58,334 nucleotides of DNA from RSA11 sp965652565. Its GTDB lineage: Bacteria > Actinomycetota > Thermoleophilia > Solirubrobacterales > 70-9. A program made the translations under genes and the position numbers. The notes under the pieces are model-generated. The model was not told the DNA's origin. It did no database searches and saw only the letters and a list, made by a program, of their open reading frames with translations. This document shows, in pieces, positions 9,811-17,791 of the stretch. Location: positions 1-58,334 of the forward strand of contig CBFGWL010000007.1 of assembly GCA_965652565.1 (NCBI GenBank). Direction: 5' to 3'. Position 1 is the stretch's first letter. Each line of letters starts with the position of its first letter.

Positions 9811-11319
9811 ATGTTGGCCTTGCCCGGATCGCCCACCTCGCTTTGGCTCGCGGAGATCAAGCGGACGCCGCTGCCGCCGCTCGAGGAGAACGTAGAGACC
9901 GACGTCGCGGTGATCGGGGGCGGCATCGTGGGCGTGGTCACCGCGCTCCTGCTCGCCGAGCGTGGAGTGGCGGTCACGCTGGTCGAGGCGCGCTCGCTCG
10001 CCGACGGCGTCACCGGCCACTCGACCGCGAAGGCGAGCGCCCTGCACGAGACCTCGTACTCGCAGATCGCGAGCCAGGTCGGCCGCGAGGCGGCGCGCAG
10101 CTACGCCGAGCTCAACGCGGACGGAGTGGGCATGATCGCGGAGCTGGCCGAGCGCTACCGCATCGAGTGCTCGCTGGAGCGCGCCGACAACTACCTCTAC
10201 ACGGAGAGCGCCGACGCGGCGGACACCGTCGAGGCCGAGGCGCGCGCGGCGCGCGACGCGGGCCTCCCCGTCGAGCTGGCTCGGAAGACCGACCTGCCCT
10301 TCCCGGTGGAAACGGCGGCCCGCCTGCCGGACCAGATCGCCTTCGACTCGGCCGCGTTCACCGTGGGCGCCGCGAGCGCGGCGGAACGCGCGGGTGCCGC
10401 GCTGCACGAGTCGAGCCGCGTGGTCGGCGTGCGTCACGGCCGCCCATGCGAGGTCCAGCTCGAGAACGGGCGCACGATCCGCGCACGCGACGTCGTCCTC
10501 GCCACGCACATGCCGCTGCTCGACCGCGGCCTCTTCTTCGCGCGCCTGCGCCCCCAGGCCTCCTACGCCGTCGCGGCGCCAGCCGACGATGCCCCGCTCG
10601 GCATGTACCTGGGGATCGGCGGCGCGACCCGCTCGATCCGCTCCGCGCCGCGGCCCGACGGCGGGCGCGCCGTGATCGTCGGCGGCGAGGGCCACAAGGT
10701 CGGCCAGGGCGACGGCGCGGGCGCGTACGAGCGACTCGCGGACTGGACGAACCGGCGCTTCGACGCGGGACCCATCGAGTGGCGCTGGTCCGCGCACGAT
10801 CTGATGAGCCCCGACGAGCTGCCGATGATCGGCGAGCTGGCCCCGTTCGCCCCGCGCATCCTCGTCGCGACCGGCTTCTCGAAGTGGGGCCTGGCGGCCG
10901 GGGTCGCGGCCGCCCGGATCATGACGCGCCACCTCACGGGCGAGCCGGATCACCACGCCGAGGTGTTCACGCCCCAGCGCCTCAACCTGCGCTCCTCGAT
11001 CGTGGAGATGGTCCGCGAGAACGCCGACGTCGCCCTGCGCTTCGCCGCGGGCCGCCTGCGGCGCGCGGGCAACGGCGAGCTTCAGCCGGGCGAGGGCCGC
11101 GTGGTCGGCGAAGGGCTGCGCCAGATCGCCGAGGCGCGCGACCGCGAGGGCAAGCTGCACCAGGTCTCGGCGCGCTGCACGCACCTGGGCTGCATCGTGC
11201 GCTGGAACGCGGGCGACGCCACCTGGGACTGCCCCTGCCACGGCTCGCGCTTCGAGCCCGACGGCACGGTGCGCAACGGTCCGGCGGCCGCCCCGCTGCC
11301 GCCGGCGGACGCGGACTGA
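9811..11319 (+). CDS. FAD-dependent oxidoreductase (DAO type) with C-terminal Rieske domain
   Basis: A 502-residue protein. The N-terminal domain is a D-amino-acid-oxidase/glycine-oxidase-type flavoprotein with the dinucleotide motif VAVIGGGIVGVVTALLLAE (about residues 32-50). The C-terminal roughly 90 residues are a Rieske [2Fe-2S] domain with CTHLGC and CPCHGSRF ligand boxes. This architecture is common in bacterial gamma-glutamylputrescine-oxidase-like proteins; the substrate is unknown. The ATG at 9811 is preferred to the upstream frame start, which overlaps recN. The gene is inserted on the opposite strand between recN and nadK, which are adjacent in many actinobacteria, and is followed by a palindromic repeat doublet. 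Confidence 0.88.
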   Translation: MLALPGSPTSLWLAEIKRTPLPPLEENVETDVAVIGGGIVGVVTALLLAERGVAVTLVEARSLADGVTGHSTAKASALHETSYSQIASQVGREAARSYAELNADGVGMIAELAERYRIECSLERADNYLYTESADAADTVEAEARAARDAGLPVELARKTDLPFPVETAARLPDQIAFDSAAFTVGAASAAERAGAALHESSRVVGVRHGRPCEVQLENGRTIRARDVVLATHMPLLDRGLFFARLRPQASYAVAAPADDAPLGMYLGIGGATRSIRSAPRPDGGRAVIVGGEGHKVGQGDGAGAYERLADWTNRRFDAGPIEWRWSAHDLMSPDELPMIGELAPFAPRILVATGFSKWGLAAGVAAARIMTRHLTGEPDHHAEVFTPQRLNLRSSIVEMVRENADVALRFAAGRLRRAGNGELQPGEGRVVGEGLRQIAEARDREGKLHQVSARCTHLGCIVRWNAGDATWDCPCHGSRFEPDGTVRNGPAAAPLPPADAD

Positions 11320-11338
11320 GCCCGGCGCGCCCCCGCCG

Positions 11339-11447
11339 CGCCACTTCACGATTTCGTGGGATCAACCAACGACATCGCGAACTCGCGAACCTGCGCGCCG
11401 CGACTTCGCGATTCTGTGGCATTACTCGTCAGGATCGCGATCTCGCG
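11339..11447. repeat. doublet of 49-bp imperfect palindromic repeat (locus A)
   Basis: Two 49-base units, 11339-11387 and 11399-11447, are separated by 11 bases (60-base period). Each unit begins with a version of CGCGACTTC and ends with a version of GATCGCGAACTCGCG, so the ends are imperfect inverted repeats. Unit 1 has the core GTGGGATCAACCAACGA; unit 2 is more diverged there. The same 49/11 layout occurs in inverted orientation at 24904-25012. Locus A lies between the convergent oxidoreductase and nadK genes. It resembles REP/BIME-type dispersed elements, but no known family was identified. Confidence 0.85.
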
Positions 11448-11469
11448 CAGCCCGCGCCGGGCCGCTCCG

Positions 11470-12342
11470 CTAGCGCGCCAGGTGCCCGAACTTCTCGTAG
11501 ATGCGCTGGTAGAAGTTCGTGCCCGGCAGCTGGGCGAGGCGCGCCATGTCGTCGCGGAAGCGCACCTCGGTCTCGGCGCCGCTGGCGAGCTCGGCGATGT
11601 GCTCGCCGTCGACGACGACGTCGACCGACTCCCGGCCCGCCGCGTTGCGGATCAACAACACGTCGTCGGGCGCGACCACCAGCGGGCGCGCCGTGAGCGT
11701 GTGCGGGGCGATGAAGCTCACCACGTAGCCCTCCACGCCCCAGGCCAGGATCGGGCCCTGGTTGGCGAGGTTGTAGCCGGTGCTGCCCGCGGGCGTGGCG
11801 GCGACGAGCCCGTCGCAGCGCACGTGACCGACCTCCTGCCCGCCGACCGTGAACGCGAGCTCGGCCACGCGCCCGTGGGGGCGGCGGATGAAGGAGACGT
11901 CGTTCAGCGCAACCGCCGACCCGTTCACGTCGATCGTGAGGGCGGGCAGCGTGACGATCTCGAAGCCCCCGCTGAAAGCCCGCTCGAGAGCGGTGTCGCG
12001 CTCGTCGGGATCGACGGCGGCCAGGAAGCCGATCGTCCCGTAGTTGATCCCGAAGACCGGGACCGCGGTCCCCGCGTAGCGGCTGAGGGCCTTGAGGATC
12101 GTACCGTCGCCGCCGAGCACGACGCACAGATCGGGTTCACCCTCGAGCGAGTCGAGCGGTTCGAGCCCCGCCGCCGCGTCACCGTGCTTGCGCCGTTCCG
12201 CGTCGTCGGCCACCAAGCGGCAGCCCGCGCTCTGGGCGGCCGCGACCGCCGCGCGCACGGCCTCGTGCGTCTGCTCGGGCTGCGTGTGCGTGAGCAGCAC
12301 CGCCGTGCGGATCTCCGCCGGCGCGGCGTAGCGACGGCTCAT
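11470..12342 (-). CDS. nadK: NAD kinase
   Basis: Phosphorylates NAD to NADP with ATP or polyphosphate. The 290-residue length is normal. The family signature VVLGGDGTILKALSRYAG (GGDG at residues 77-80) is followed by the second conserved block VFGINYGTIGFLAAVDPDE. A later block, DGLVAATPAGSTGYNLANQGP, forms the NAD-binding loop. The ATG overlaps the tlyA stop by four bases, so the two are translationally coupled, as in other actinobacteria where tlyA, nadK and recN form one operon. Here recN is separated by the plus-strand oxidoreductase gene and a repeat doublet. Confidence 0.97.
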   Translation of the reverse strand: MSRRYAAPAEIRTAVLLTHTQPEQTHEAVRAAVAAAQSAGCRLVADDAERRKHGDAAAGLEPLDSLEGEPDLCVVLGGDGTILKALSRYAGTAVPVFGINYGTIGFLAAVDPDERDTALERAFSGGFEIVTLPALTIDVNGSAVALNDVSFIRRPHGRVAELAFTVGGQEVGHVRCDGLVAATPAGSTGYNLANQGPILAWGVEGYVVSFIAPHTLTARPLVVAPDDVLLIRNAAGRESVDVVVDGEHIAELASGAETEVRFRDDMARLAQLPGTNFYQRIYEKFGHLAR

Positions 12343-13124
12343 GCGTCCACCTCCGCGACGGCGGCCTCCAGGTCAGCGATGCCCTCGCCCGAGCGAGCGC
12401 ACCACACGAAGGTCTCGCGGTTCCCCTTGGGCCCAGGGAGGCCGGACGGCGCGAACCCCCGCACCGCGAGCCCGAGCTCAGCGGCAGCGCGCGCCACCTC
12501 GAGCACGGCCTCGCGGCGATCCTCGGGGTCGCGCACCACCCCGCCCCGGCCAACCCGCTCGCGGCCCAGCTCGAACTGGGGCTTCACCATCGCGAGGATG
12601 TCTGCGTCCTCCGCGAGCGCCCCCACCACCGCGGGCAACACCTTGCGCAGCGAGATGAAGGACACGTCGATCGTCGCCAGGTCGGGGACGTAAGGCAAAT
12701 CGCCCGGCGTGAGCTCGCGCGCGTTGAAGCGCTCGATCACGTGCACCCGCTCGTCGTTGCGCAGGCCCCAGTCGAGCTGGCCGCGCGCGACGTCGAGGGC
12801 GATCACCCGCGTCGCGCCGCGCTGCAACAGGCAGTCCGTGAAGCCGCCGGTGGAAGCGCCCACATCCAGGCAATCGCGGCCGCCGACGTCGAGCCCCAGC
12901 GCGTCGAGGGCGTTGGCGAGCTTCTCGCCGCCGCGGGAGACGAACCGCCGCCCCTCGGCCACGGTGAGCTCGGCCTCCGGGTCGATCAGCTCGCTCGGCT
13001 TCGCGATCGTGCGCCCGTGCTCGCCCAGGCGCACGCGTCCGGCACGGATCGCCTCGGCCGCGCTCGCGCGCGAGCGAACGAGGCCGCGCTCGGCCAGGAC
13101 GGTATCCGCGCGGCGGGCTCCCAT
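12339..13124 (-). CDS. tlyA: TlyA family rRNA (cytidine-2'-O)-methyltransferase
   Basis: A 261-residue TlyA-type protein expected to 2'-O-methylate cytidines in 23S (and possibly 16S) rRNA; in mycobacteria its loss gives capreomycin resistance. Residues 4-60 form an S4 RNA-binding domain (RADTVLAERGLVRSRASAAE). It is followed by an FtsJ-like methyltransferase domain with RFVSRGGEKLANAL, the SAM motif CLDVGASTGGFTDCLL, and the VSFISLRKVLP and MVKPQFELG blocks. The ATG at 13124 fits the family N-terminus, and the frame upstream of it has no similarity. The operon continues into nadK with a four-base overlap. A CRP-like palindrome lies about 45 bases upstream of the start. Confidence 0.95.
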   Translation of the reverse strand: MGARRADTVLAERGLVRSRASAAEAIRAGRVRLGEHGRTIAKPSELIDPEAELTVAEGRRFVSRGGEKLANALDALGLDVGGRDCLDVGASTGGFTDCLLQRGATRVIALDVARGQLDWGLRNDERVHVIERFNARELTPGDLPYVPDLATIDVSFISLRKVLPAVVGALAEDADILAMVKPQFELGRERVGRGGVVRDPEDRREAVLEVARAAAELGLAVRGFAPSGLPGPKGNRETFVWCARSGEGIADLEAAVAEVDA

Positions 13125-13168
13125 GGCGCCAGAAGGTACCGGGGACCCGGCGGACTTGTTCGAGGGCC

Positions 13169-13186
13169 GTGTGATCGGGGTCACAC
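13169..13186. promoter_or_regulatory. CRP-like palindromic operator
   Basis: The 18-base sequence GTGTGATCGGGGTCACAC is a perfect inverted repeat (GTGTGA/TCACAC, 6-base centre) and contains the CRP-family consensus TGTGA-N6-TCACA. It lies in the 96-base divergent gap between tlyA (start 13124, minus) and the small membrane protein (start 13221, plus), about 35 bases before the latter. A cAMP-responsive Crp/Fnr regulator of the actinobacterial type would recognise this form. Which gene it controls is not shown by the sequence. Confidence 0.65.
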
Positions 13187-13220
13187 ACAAAGCGCACGTA
13201 CGTTCGTAGTCTGCGCCGTG

Positions 13221-13580
13221 ATGGTTACCCGAGCGATCCCACTGTCGGTCCACGCGGGACTGGAGACCCTCGCGGCCCCGGCCGTGATGGCGGCCCCGTT
13301 CGTGCTCGGCTTCGGCGCCGCGGCCACGGTCGCTTGCATCGCGATCGGCGCGGTGCTCCTGGGTCTCGCGCTCCAGGTGCCGGGACCGCAGCGCGTCGTT
13401 CCCCTCGCCGCCCACGCGAGCTTCGACTACGCGCTCGCCGCCTTCGCCGCGATCGCGGGCGTGATGCTCGGCCTCGCGACGGGATCGTGGGTAGCAACAG
13501 TCTTTCTGGTCGGTATGGGCGCCGCACATGTGCTCCTGACCGCTTCAACGCGGTTCAGTGCACCCCGCGGCTCCTATTGA
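13221..13580 (+). CDS. small polytopic membrane protein (SPW-repeat-like)
   Basis: A 119-residue protein that is almost entirely hydrophobic. It has about four helices (LAAPAVMAAPFVLGFGAAA; VACIAIGAVLLGLALQV; FDYALAAFAAIAGVMLGLA; WVATVFLVGMGAAHVLLTA) and short loops. It resembles the SPW/DUF-type two-hairpin membrane proteins in size and pattern, but I cannot assign a family firmly. The ATG at 13221 is chosen because the frame upstream lies antisense to tlyA and is not membrane-like. The gene stands alone, is preceded by a CRP-like palindrome and is followed by a factor-independent terminator hairpin. Function unknown. Confidence 0.75.
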   Translation: MVTRAIPLSVHAGLETLAAPAVMAAPFVLGFGAAATVACIAIGAVLLGLALQVPGPQRVVPLAAHASFDYALAAFAAIAGVMLGLATGSWVATVFLVGMGAAHVLLTASTRFSAPRGSY

Positions 13581-13630
13581 CACCGGCCTCCCTCAAAAAC
13601 ACACACATACTCTCCTCCCTGTACCCCGAG

Positions 13631-13661
13631 ACGCCCCGCCGCAAGGTGGGGCGTTTCGCTT
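13631..13661 (+). terminator. factor-independent terminator hairpin
   Basis: The inverted repeat ACGCCCCGCC / GGTGGGGCGT with a GCAA-type loop is followed by TTCGCTT, 50 bases after the small membrane protein stop. The stem has a G-T pair and the T-run is interrupted. Between convergent genes it could also serve the minus-strand gene ending at 13701. Confidence 0.7.
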
Positions 13662-13700
13662 GATGAGGGGCCGCGATCGCGGCCGCCACCGTGCTCAGGC

Positions 13701-14177
13701 CTAGCCGAAGCGCAGCCGCGCGACCAGATCGTCGAAGCTCGCCGCGTCTGCGTTGCCGCTGCAGCGCAAGAGCACGCCGTCGCCCTCGTCCTCCACGCGC
13801 ATCCCACTCCACGCGCGCCACGCCTCGACGACCGGGGCCTTGCCGCGCTCGTCGCGCCAGACGTTCCAGACGTGCAGACGGGTCGGGGCACGCGTGACGT
13901 GCTCGATCCTCGCGGAGCGCTGCTCATCCGCCCAAATGCGCATCTCCCGCGCCCGCGTCTCGCCCTCGTGCCAGCGCAGAAGCCCCTCGTCCACGCGCAG
14001 CTCGAGGCCCTGCGCGGGCTCCGGGCGCGCACGCTCGAACTCGACCGCGATCAGCGTGCCCGGCTCGAGCTCGCGGCGGTAGATCGCGTGCACAAGCGAC
14101 CCGTCGAACTCGATGGGCTTGCCCACCGAGTCCAGGAAGCGCCGCTCGAAGGTCTCGCTCTCCTCCGCAGCCGCCAC
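13701..14177 (-). CDS. conserved hypothetical protein
   Basis: A 158-residue soluble protein I do not recognise. It has no signal peptide, membrane segment or cysteine cluster. It is rich in Glu, Arg and Trp with alternating beta-type segments (GTLIAVEFERA, RIEHVTRAPTRLHVWNVWRDE), which suggests a small beta-sheet domain. It begins 16 bases after the dxs stop and is likely the last gene of the efp-nusB-ispA-dxs run. The start ATG at 14177 (MAAAEESETFERRFLDSVG) is the only convincing one. Confidence 0.65.
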   Translation of the reverse strand: MAAAEESETFERRFLDSVGKPIEFDGSLVHAIYRRELEPGTLIAVEFERARPEPAQGLELRVDEGLLRWHEGETRAREMRIWADEQRSARIEHVTRAPTRLHVWNVWRDERGKAPVVEAWRAWSGMRVEDEGDGVLLRCSGNADAASFDDLVARLRFG

Positions 14178-14193
14178 GCCCGCGCGCGCCGGC

Positions 14194-16233
14194 TCAGGAG
14201 GCCTGTGCGCCCACGCCCAGCGCCGCGAGCACGCGCTCGGCGACGGCCGAACCGGTCAGGCCGACCTCCTCGTGAAGGAGCGCCGGCTTGCCATGGGTGA
14301 CGAAGCGGTCGGGAAGGCCGACGCGGATCACACGCGCGCGCTCGCCCGGCCCCTGCGTCTCCTCCAGGTGCTCGAGCACGCCCGTGCCGAAGCCGCCGGC
14401 GATCACGTTGTCCTCGACCGTCACGAGCAGCTCGTGGTCGGCCGCAAGCCGGTTGACCAGCTCGGTGTCGAGCGGCTTGGCAAAGCGCGCGTCGGCCACC
14501 GTGGCGCTCACGCCCCGCTCGGCCAGCTCGTTCGCCGCGTCGAGCGCCACCTTGACGCCGAATCCGTATCCGAGCAAGGCGACGCGCTCGCCCGGGCGCA
14601 GCGTCTCCCCCGTGCCGATCGGAATCAGCTCGGGCGCGTCGGGCAGCGGCGCGCCGATCGCGGATCCGCGCGGGTAGCGCAGCGCGATCGGGCCGTGGTG
14701 CTCGACCGCGGTGTGGACCATGTGTACGAGCTGCGCCTCGTCGCGCGGCGCCATCAGCACCAGATTCGGCAGGCAGCGCATATACGAGATGTCGAAGGCG
14801 CCGTGATGCGTCGGGCCGTCGTCGCCCACGAGCCCGGCGCGGTCCATCGCGAACGTCACGTCCAGGTTCTGCAGGCAGGCGTCGTGGACGATCTGGTCGT
14901 AGGCGCGCTGCAGGAAGGTCGAGTAGATCGCGCAGACGGGCTTTGCGCCCTGCAGCGCTAGCCCGCAGGCGAGCAGGACCGCGTCCTGCTCGGCGATGCC
15001 CACGTCGTAGTACTGGTCGGGAAGCTCCTCGAGCAGCTTCTGCAGGCCGGTGCCCCCCGCCATCGCCGCCGTGATCCCGATCACGCGGTTGTCGCGCTTG
15101 GCCTCGGCCACCAGGGCGTCGGCGAAGACGCTCGTGTAGGCGGGCGGGGCCGGAGCGGGCTTCGGCTCGGGCTGCGCGCCGTCGCCGGCCTCCCCGGCAC
15201 GCTTGCCCTCGCTCATCTCGCCGCGTACGAGCGGCGTGCGCGCCGCCGGCTTCTTCGGCGCCGGCTTACCGTCGACGATCGAGCCCGGCTTGGCGGCGTG
15301 CCACTTCTCCATCCCGGCGAGCCCGCCTTCCTCGGCGGGCGCGAAGCCCTTGCCCTTCACCGTGTGGATGTGCACCACGACGGGCCGGTCGGCGGCGAGC
15401 GCGTCGGAGAGCGCACGGCGCAGCGCGGTGACGTCGTGGCCGTCGATGACGCCGACGTACGCGAGGTCGAGCTCCTCGAAGATCAGCCCCGGCGCCCAGT
15501 AGGCCTTGATCGCCGCCTTGATCTCCGGCCCAAGGCGCTCGATGCGCCGCCCCAGGCCCCACGGGAGCTTCGTGAGCCGCGTCTCGACGTCCTCGCGGGC
15601 GTGGTAGAGGCGCCGGTTGAGGCGCACCGCGTTGAAGTAGCGCGAGAGCGCGCCGACGTTCGGCGAGATCGACATGCCGTTGTCGTTCAGCACGATCACG
15701 ATCGGCGTCTGCAGCCCGCCCGCGTTGTGCAGCGCCTCGAAGGCCACGCCGCCGGTGAGCGCGCCGTCGCCGATCACAGCGACCACCTTGCCGTCCTCAC
15801 CGATGCCCTTGCGCATCGCCTCCTTGAGCCCGACGGCGTAACCGATCGACGTCGACGCGTGGCCCGCGCCCATGATGTCGTGCTCGGACTCGGCGATCGA
15901 GCAGAACGGGGCGAGCCCGCCGTACTGGCGGATCGTGTGCAGCCGGTCGCGCCGGCCGGTGAGGATCTTGTGCGGGTAGGCCTGGTGGCCGACGTCCCAC
16001 AGGACCTTGTCGCGCGGCGAGTCGAGCAGCGCATGCAGGACGGTGGCGAGCTCGCAGGTGCCGAGGTTGGCGCCGAAGTGCCCGCCGATCTCGCCGATCG
16101 TGTCGATGATCAGCTCACGGACCTCCTGCGCGACCTGCGCAAGCTGGTCGTCGTCGAGGTCGCTGAGATCGGCCGGTCCGTCGATGCGGTCGAGAAGCCG
16201 CTCGTCCGTGGGACGTGTGGTTTCGTCGCTCAT
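14194..16233 (-). CDS. dxs: 1-deoxy-D-xylulose-5-phosphate synthase
   Basis: A thiamin diphosphate enzyme condensing pyruvate and glyceraldehyde 3-phosphate to DXP, the entry step of the MEP isoprenoid pathway. The 679 residues carry the early block GGHFGANLGTCELATVLHAL, the histidine region DVGHQAYPHKILTGRRD, the ThDP motif VIGDGALTGGVAFEALHNAG, and the transketolase pyrimidine domain with GLVGDDGPTHHGAFDISY. The product is about 40 residues longer than usual because of a Pro/Ala/Lys-rich linker around residues 310-360. ATGs at 16248 and 16233 are both possible. It sits next to a polyprenyl diphosphate synthase, so precursor and prenyl-chain synthesis are linked. Confidence 0.96.
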   Translation of the reverse strand: MSDETTRPTDERLLDRIDGPADLSDLDDDQLAQVAQEVRELIIDTIGEIGGHFGANLGTCELATVLHALLDSPRDKVLWDVGHQAYPHKILTGRRDRLHTIRQYGGLAPFCSIAESEHDIMGAGHASTSIGYAVGLKEAMRKGIGEDGKVVAVIGDGALTGGVAFEALHNAGGLQTPIVIVLNDNGMSISPNVGALSRYFNAVRLNRRLYHAREDVETRLTKLPWGLGRRIERLGPEIKAAIKAYWAPGLIFEELDLAYVGVIDGHDVTALRRALSDALAADRPVVVHIHTVKGKGFAPAEEGGLAGMEKWHAAKPGSIVDGKPAPKKPAARTPLVRGEMSEGKRAGEAGDGAQPEPKPAPAPPAYTSVFADALVAEAKRDNRVIGITAAMAGGTGLQKLLEELPDQYYDVGIAEQDAVLLACGLALQGAKPVCAIYSTFLQRAYDQIVHDACLQNLDVTFAMDRAGLVGDDGPTHHGAFDISYMRCLPNLVLMAPRDEAQLVHMVHTAVEHHGPIALRYPRGSAIGAPLPDAPELIPIGTGETLRPGERVALLGYGFGVKVALDAANELAERGVSATVADARFAKPLDTELVNRLAADHELLVTVEDNVIAGGFGTGVLEHLEETQGPGERARVIRVGLPDRFVTHGKPALLHEEVGLTGSAVAERVLAALGVGAQAS

Positions 16234-16299
16234 CGGTTGACGTCCCATTGTCGCAGCCTTGCACGGAGACATCCCCGCGGGTCGGCACCCCGCGCCGAA

Positions 16300-17169
16300 C
16301 TAGGCCTGGCGGGTGTGGATGAAGTCCGTGATCCGCTCGAGGTCGCGGGTGTCCCCCTCGATGCCGGCGAGCGCCGCGCGGGCGTTGGCGTGCGACTCGG
16401 CGGCCAGCTCGCGGGCGCGCTCGAGCCCGAAGACGGACACGTAGGTGAGCTTGCCGTGGCGGGCGTCGGAGCGCGATTTGCCGAGCTCCGCGTCGCTTCC
16501 GGTCACGTCGAGGATGTCGTCCACGATCTGAAAGAGCACGCCGAGCTCGTCGGCGAAGCCCCGGTAGCGCTCACGCTCCTCCTGTGGGATTCCGGTGATC
16601 AGCAGCGGGACGAGCACGCTCGCCGCGATCAGCCGTCCCGTCTTGAGCGCGTGCAGCTGGCGCAGCCCATCGGCGTCCTCGGCGAACTTGCCCGTGACGT
16701 CGATGTACTGGCCGCCCACCATGCCCTCGACACCGGTGGCGGCGGCGAGCTCGCGCAGCGCGGCGACGACGTTCTCGGGGCGGCCCGCCTGCTCGCGGCA
16801 GAACAGGTTGATCGCCTCCGCGAAGAGGCCGTCGCCGGCGAGGATCGCCACGTCCTCCCCGTAGGCGACGTGCAGCGTCGGCCGGCCGCGGCGCAAATCG
16901 TCGTCGTCCATCGCCGGCAGGTCGTCGTGGATCAGCGAGTAGGTGTGGATGAGCTCGATCGCAGCCGCCGCGGGCAGCAGCTCGCGCGGGTCCGCAGCGA
17001 TCGCGCGCGCCGTCGCCAGGCAGAGCACGGGCCGCACCCGCTTGCCGCCGGCAAGCAGCGAGTAGCGCATCGCCTCGTTGAGGCCGTCGGTCGCCGCCGC
17101 GCCCGAGAAGCGCAGGCCCCGCAGGTACTCGTCGACGAGCTCGCGCAGCTCGTCGGGGTACGACCCCAT
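16300..17169 (-). CDS. ispA: polyprenyl diphosphate synthase (FPP/GGPP synthase type)
   Basis: A short/medium-chain trans-prenyltransferase building farnesyl or geranylgeranyl diphosphate from IPP and DMAPP. Its 289 residues contain the first Asp-rich motif DDLPAMD (residues 82-88) with following RRGRPTLH, the KTGRLIAASV block, and the second Asp-rich motif DDILD (residues 217-221). GGKRVRPVLCLAT is the IPP-binding block. The insertion of two residues in the first Asp motif (DDxxxxD) is typical of bacterial FPP synthases. Product chain length is not certain. It lies between the XseB-like gene and dxs on the same strand. Confidence 0.93.
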   Translation of the reverse strand: MGSYPDELRELVDEYLRGLRFSGAAATDGLNEAMRYSLLAGGKRVRPVLCLATARAIAADPRELLPAAAAIELIHTYSLIHDDLPAMDDDDLRRGRPTLHVAYGEDVAILAGDGLFAEAINLFCREQAGRPENVVAALRELAAATGVEGMVGGQYIDVTGKFAEDADGLRQLHALKTGRLIAASVLVPLLITGIPQEERERYRGFADELGVLFQIVDDILDVTGSDAELGKSRSDARHGKLTYVSVFGLERARELAAESHANARAALAGIEGDTRDLERITDFIHTRQA

Positions 17170-17174
17170 CCGGC

Positions 17175-17363
17175 TCAGCCCTCGCCGGAGCCGCTCTCGC
17201 GCAAGGCCCGCTCGATCTCGTTCCCCGCCTGCCCGACGAGGTCGGCCGCCTCGCGCGCCAGCGCCTCGGCGCGCTCGTCGCTCAGATCCTCCGCGCGCAG
17301 CTCCGCCGCGAGCTCGCGCAGCCGGGCGGCCAGGGCCTCGATGTCGGCACCGGGCGTGCTCAT
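17175..17363 (-). CDS. small helical protein, possible XseB (exonuclease VII small subunit)
   Basis: A 62-residue, highly charged helical protein (ALAARLRELAAELRAEDL, then EALAREAADLVGQAGNEIER). The predicted two-helix hairpin and the location between nusB and ispA match exodeoxyribonuclease VII small subunit XseB, which holds this place in many actinobacteria. Sequence similarity is weak, and no xseA large-subunit gene is present anywhere in the window. The ATG overlaps the nusB stop by four bases. Either XseB-like or an unrelated helical protein; confidence that it is a gene is higher than confidence in the function. Confidence 0.55.
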   Translation of the reverse strand: MSTPGADIEALAARLRELAAELRAEDLSDERAEALAREAADLVGQAGNEIERALRESGSGEG

Positions 17364-17743
17364 CGCCGCGCAGCCTCCATGTCGCGCGCCGCGGCGCCGA
17401 GGATCCCGTTCACGAAGTCGGGAGCGTCCGCGCCGCAGAACTCCTGGGCGAGGTTGACCGCCTCATCGATCGCGACCTCGACCGGCACGTCCTCGCGGTG
17501 GCGCATCTCGTGCAGCGCGACACGCATGATCGAGAGCTCCAGGGGCGCGATCCGCTCGAGCTTCCAGCCGCGCGCCCGCTGCTCGATCTCGGCGTCGAGC
17601 TCCTCTGCGTGCTCGAGCACGCCCTCGGCCAGTTCGCGCGTGAACGGCTTCGCCCCGGCGAGCAGCTCGGCGAGCGGGCGATCGGTCACCCGCTGTTGAT
17701 AGAGGGCGAAAACGGCGTCGCGGCGTTGGTCGGAGCGTCGCAT
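17360..17743 (-). CDS. nusB: transcription antitermination factor NusB
   Basis: A 127-residue all-helical RNA-binding protein that works with NusE/S10 at boxA in rRNA antitermination. The conserved C-terminal segment VPVEVAIDEAVNLAQEFCGADAPDFVNGIL is split as VEVAIDEAVNLAQEF (about residues 87-101) and DAPDFVNGILGA (about 106-117), which are the family hallmarks. RRSDQRRDAVFALYQ is the usual N-terminal helix. It follows efp after about 50 bases and overlaps the next small gene by four bases, which is the common actinobacterial efp-nusB order. Confidence 0.94.
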   Translation of the reverse strand: MRRSDQRRDAVFALYQQRVTDRPLAELLAGAKPFTRELAEGVLEHAEELDAEIEQRARGWKLERIAPLELSIMRVALHEMRHREDVPVEVAIDEAVNLAQEFCGADAPDFVNGILGAAARDMEAARR

Positions 17744-17791
17744 CTATGGGGAGCCTACGCGCTCGCCTGGCGGTCGAACGCGACGCCTCCC

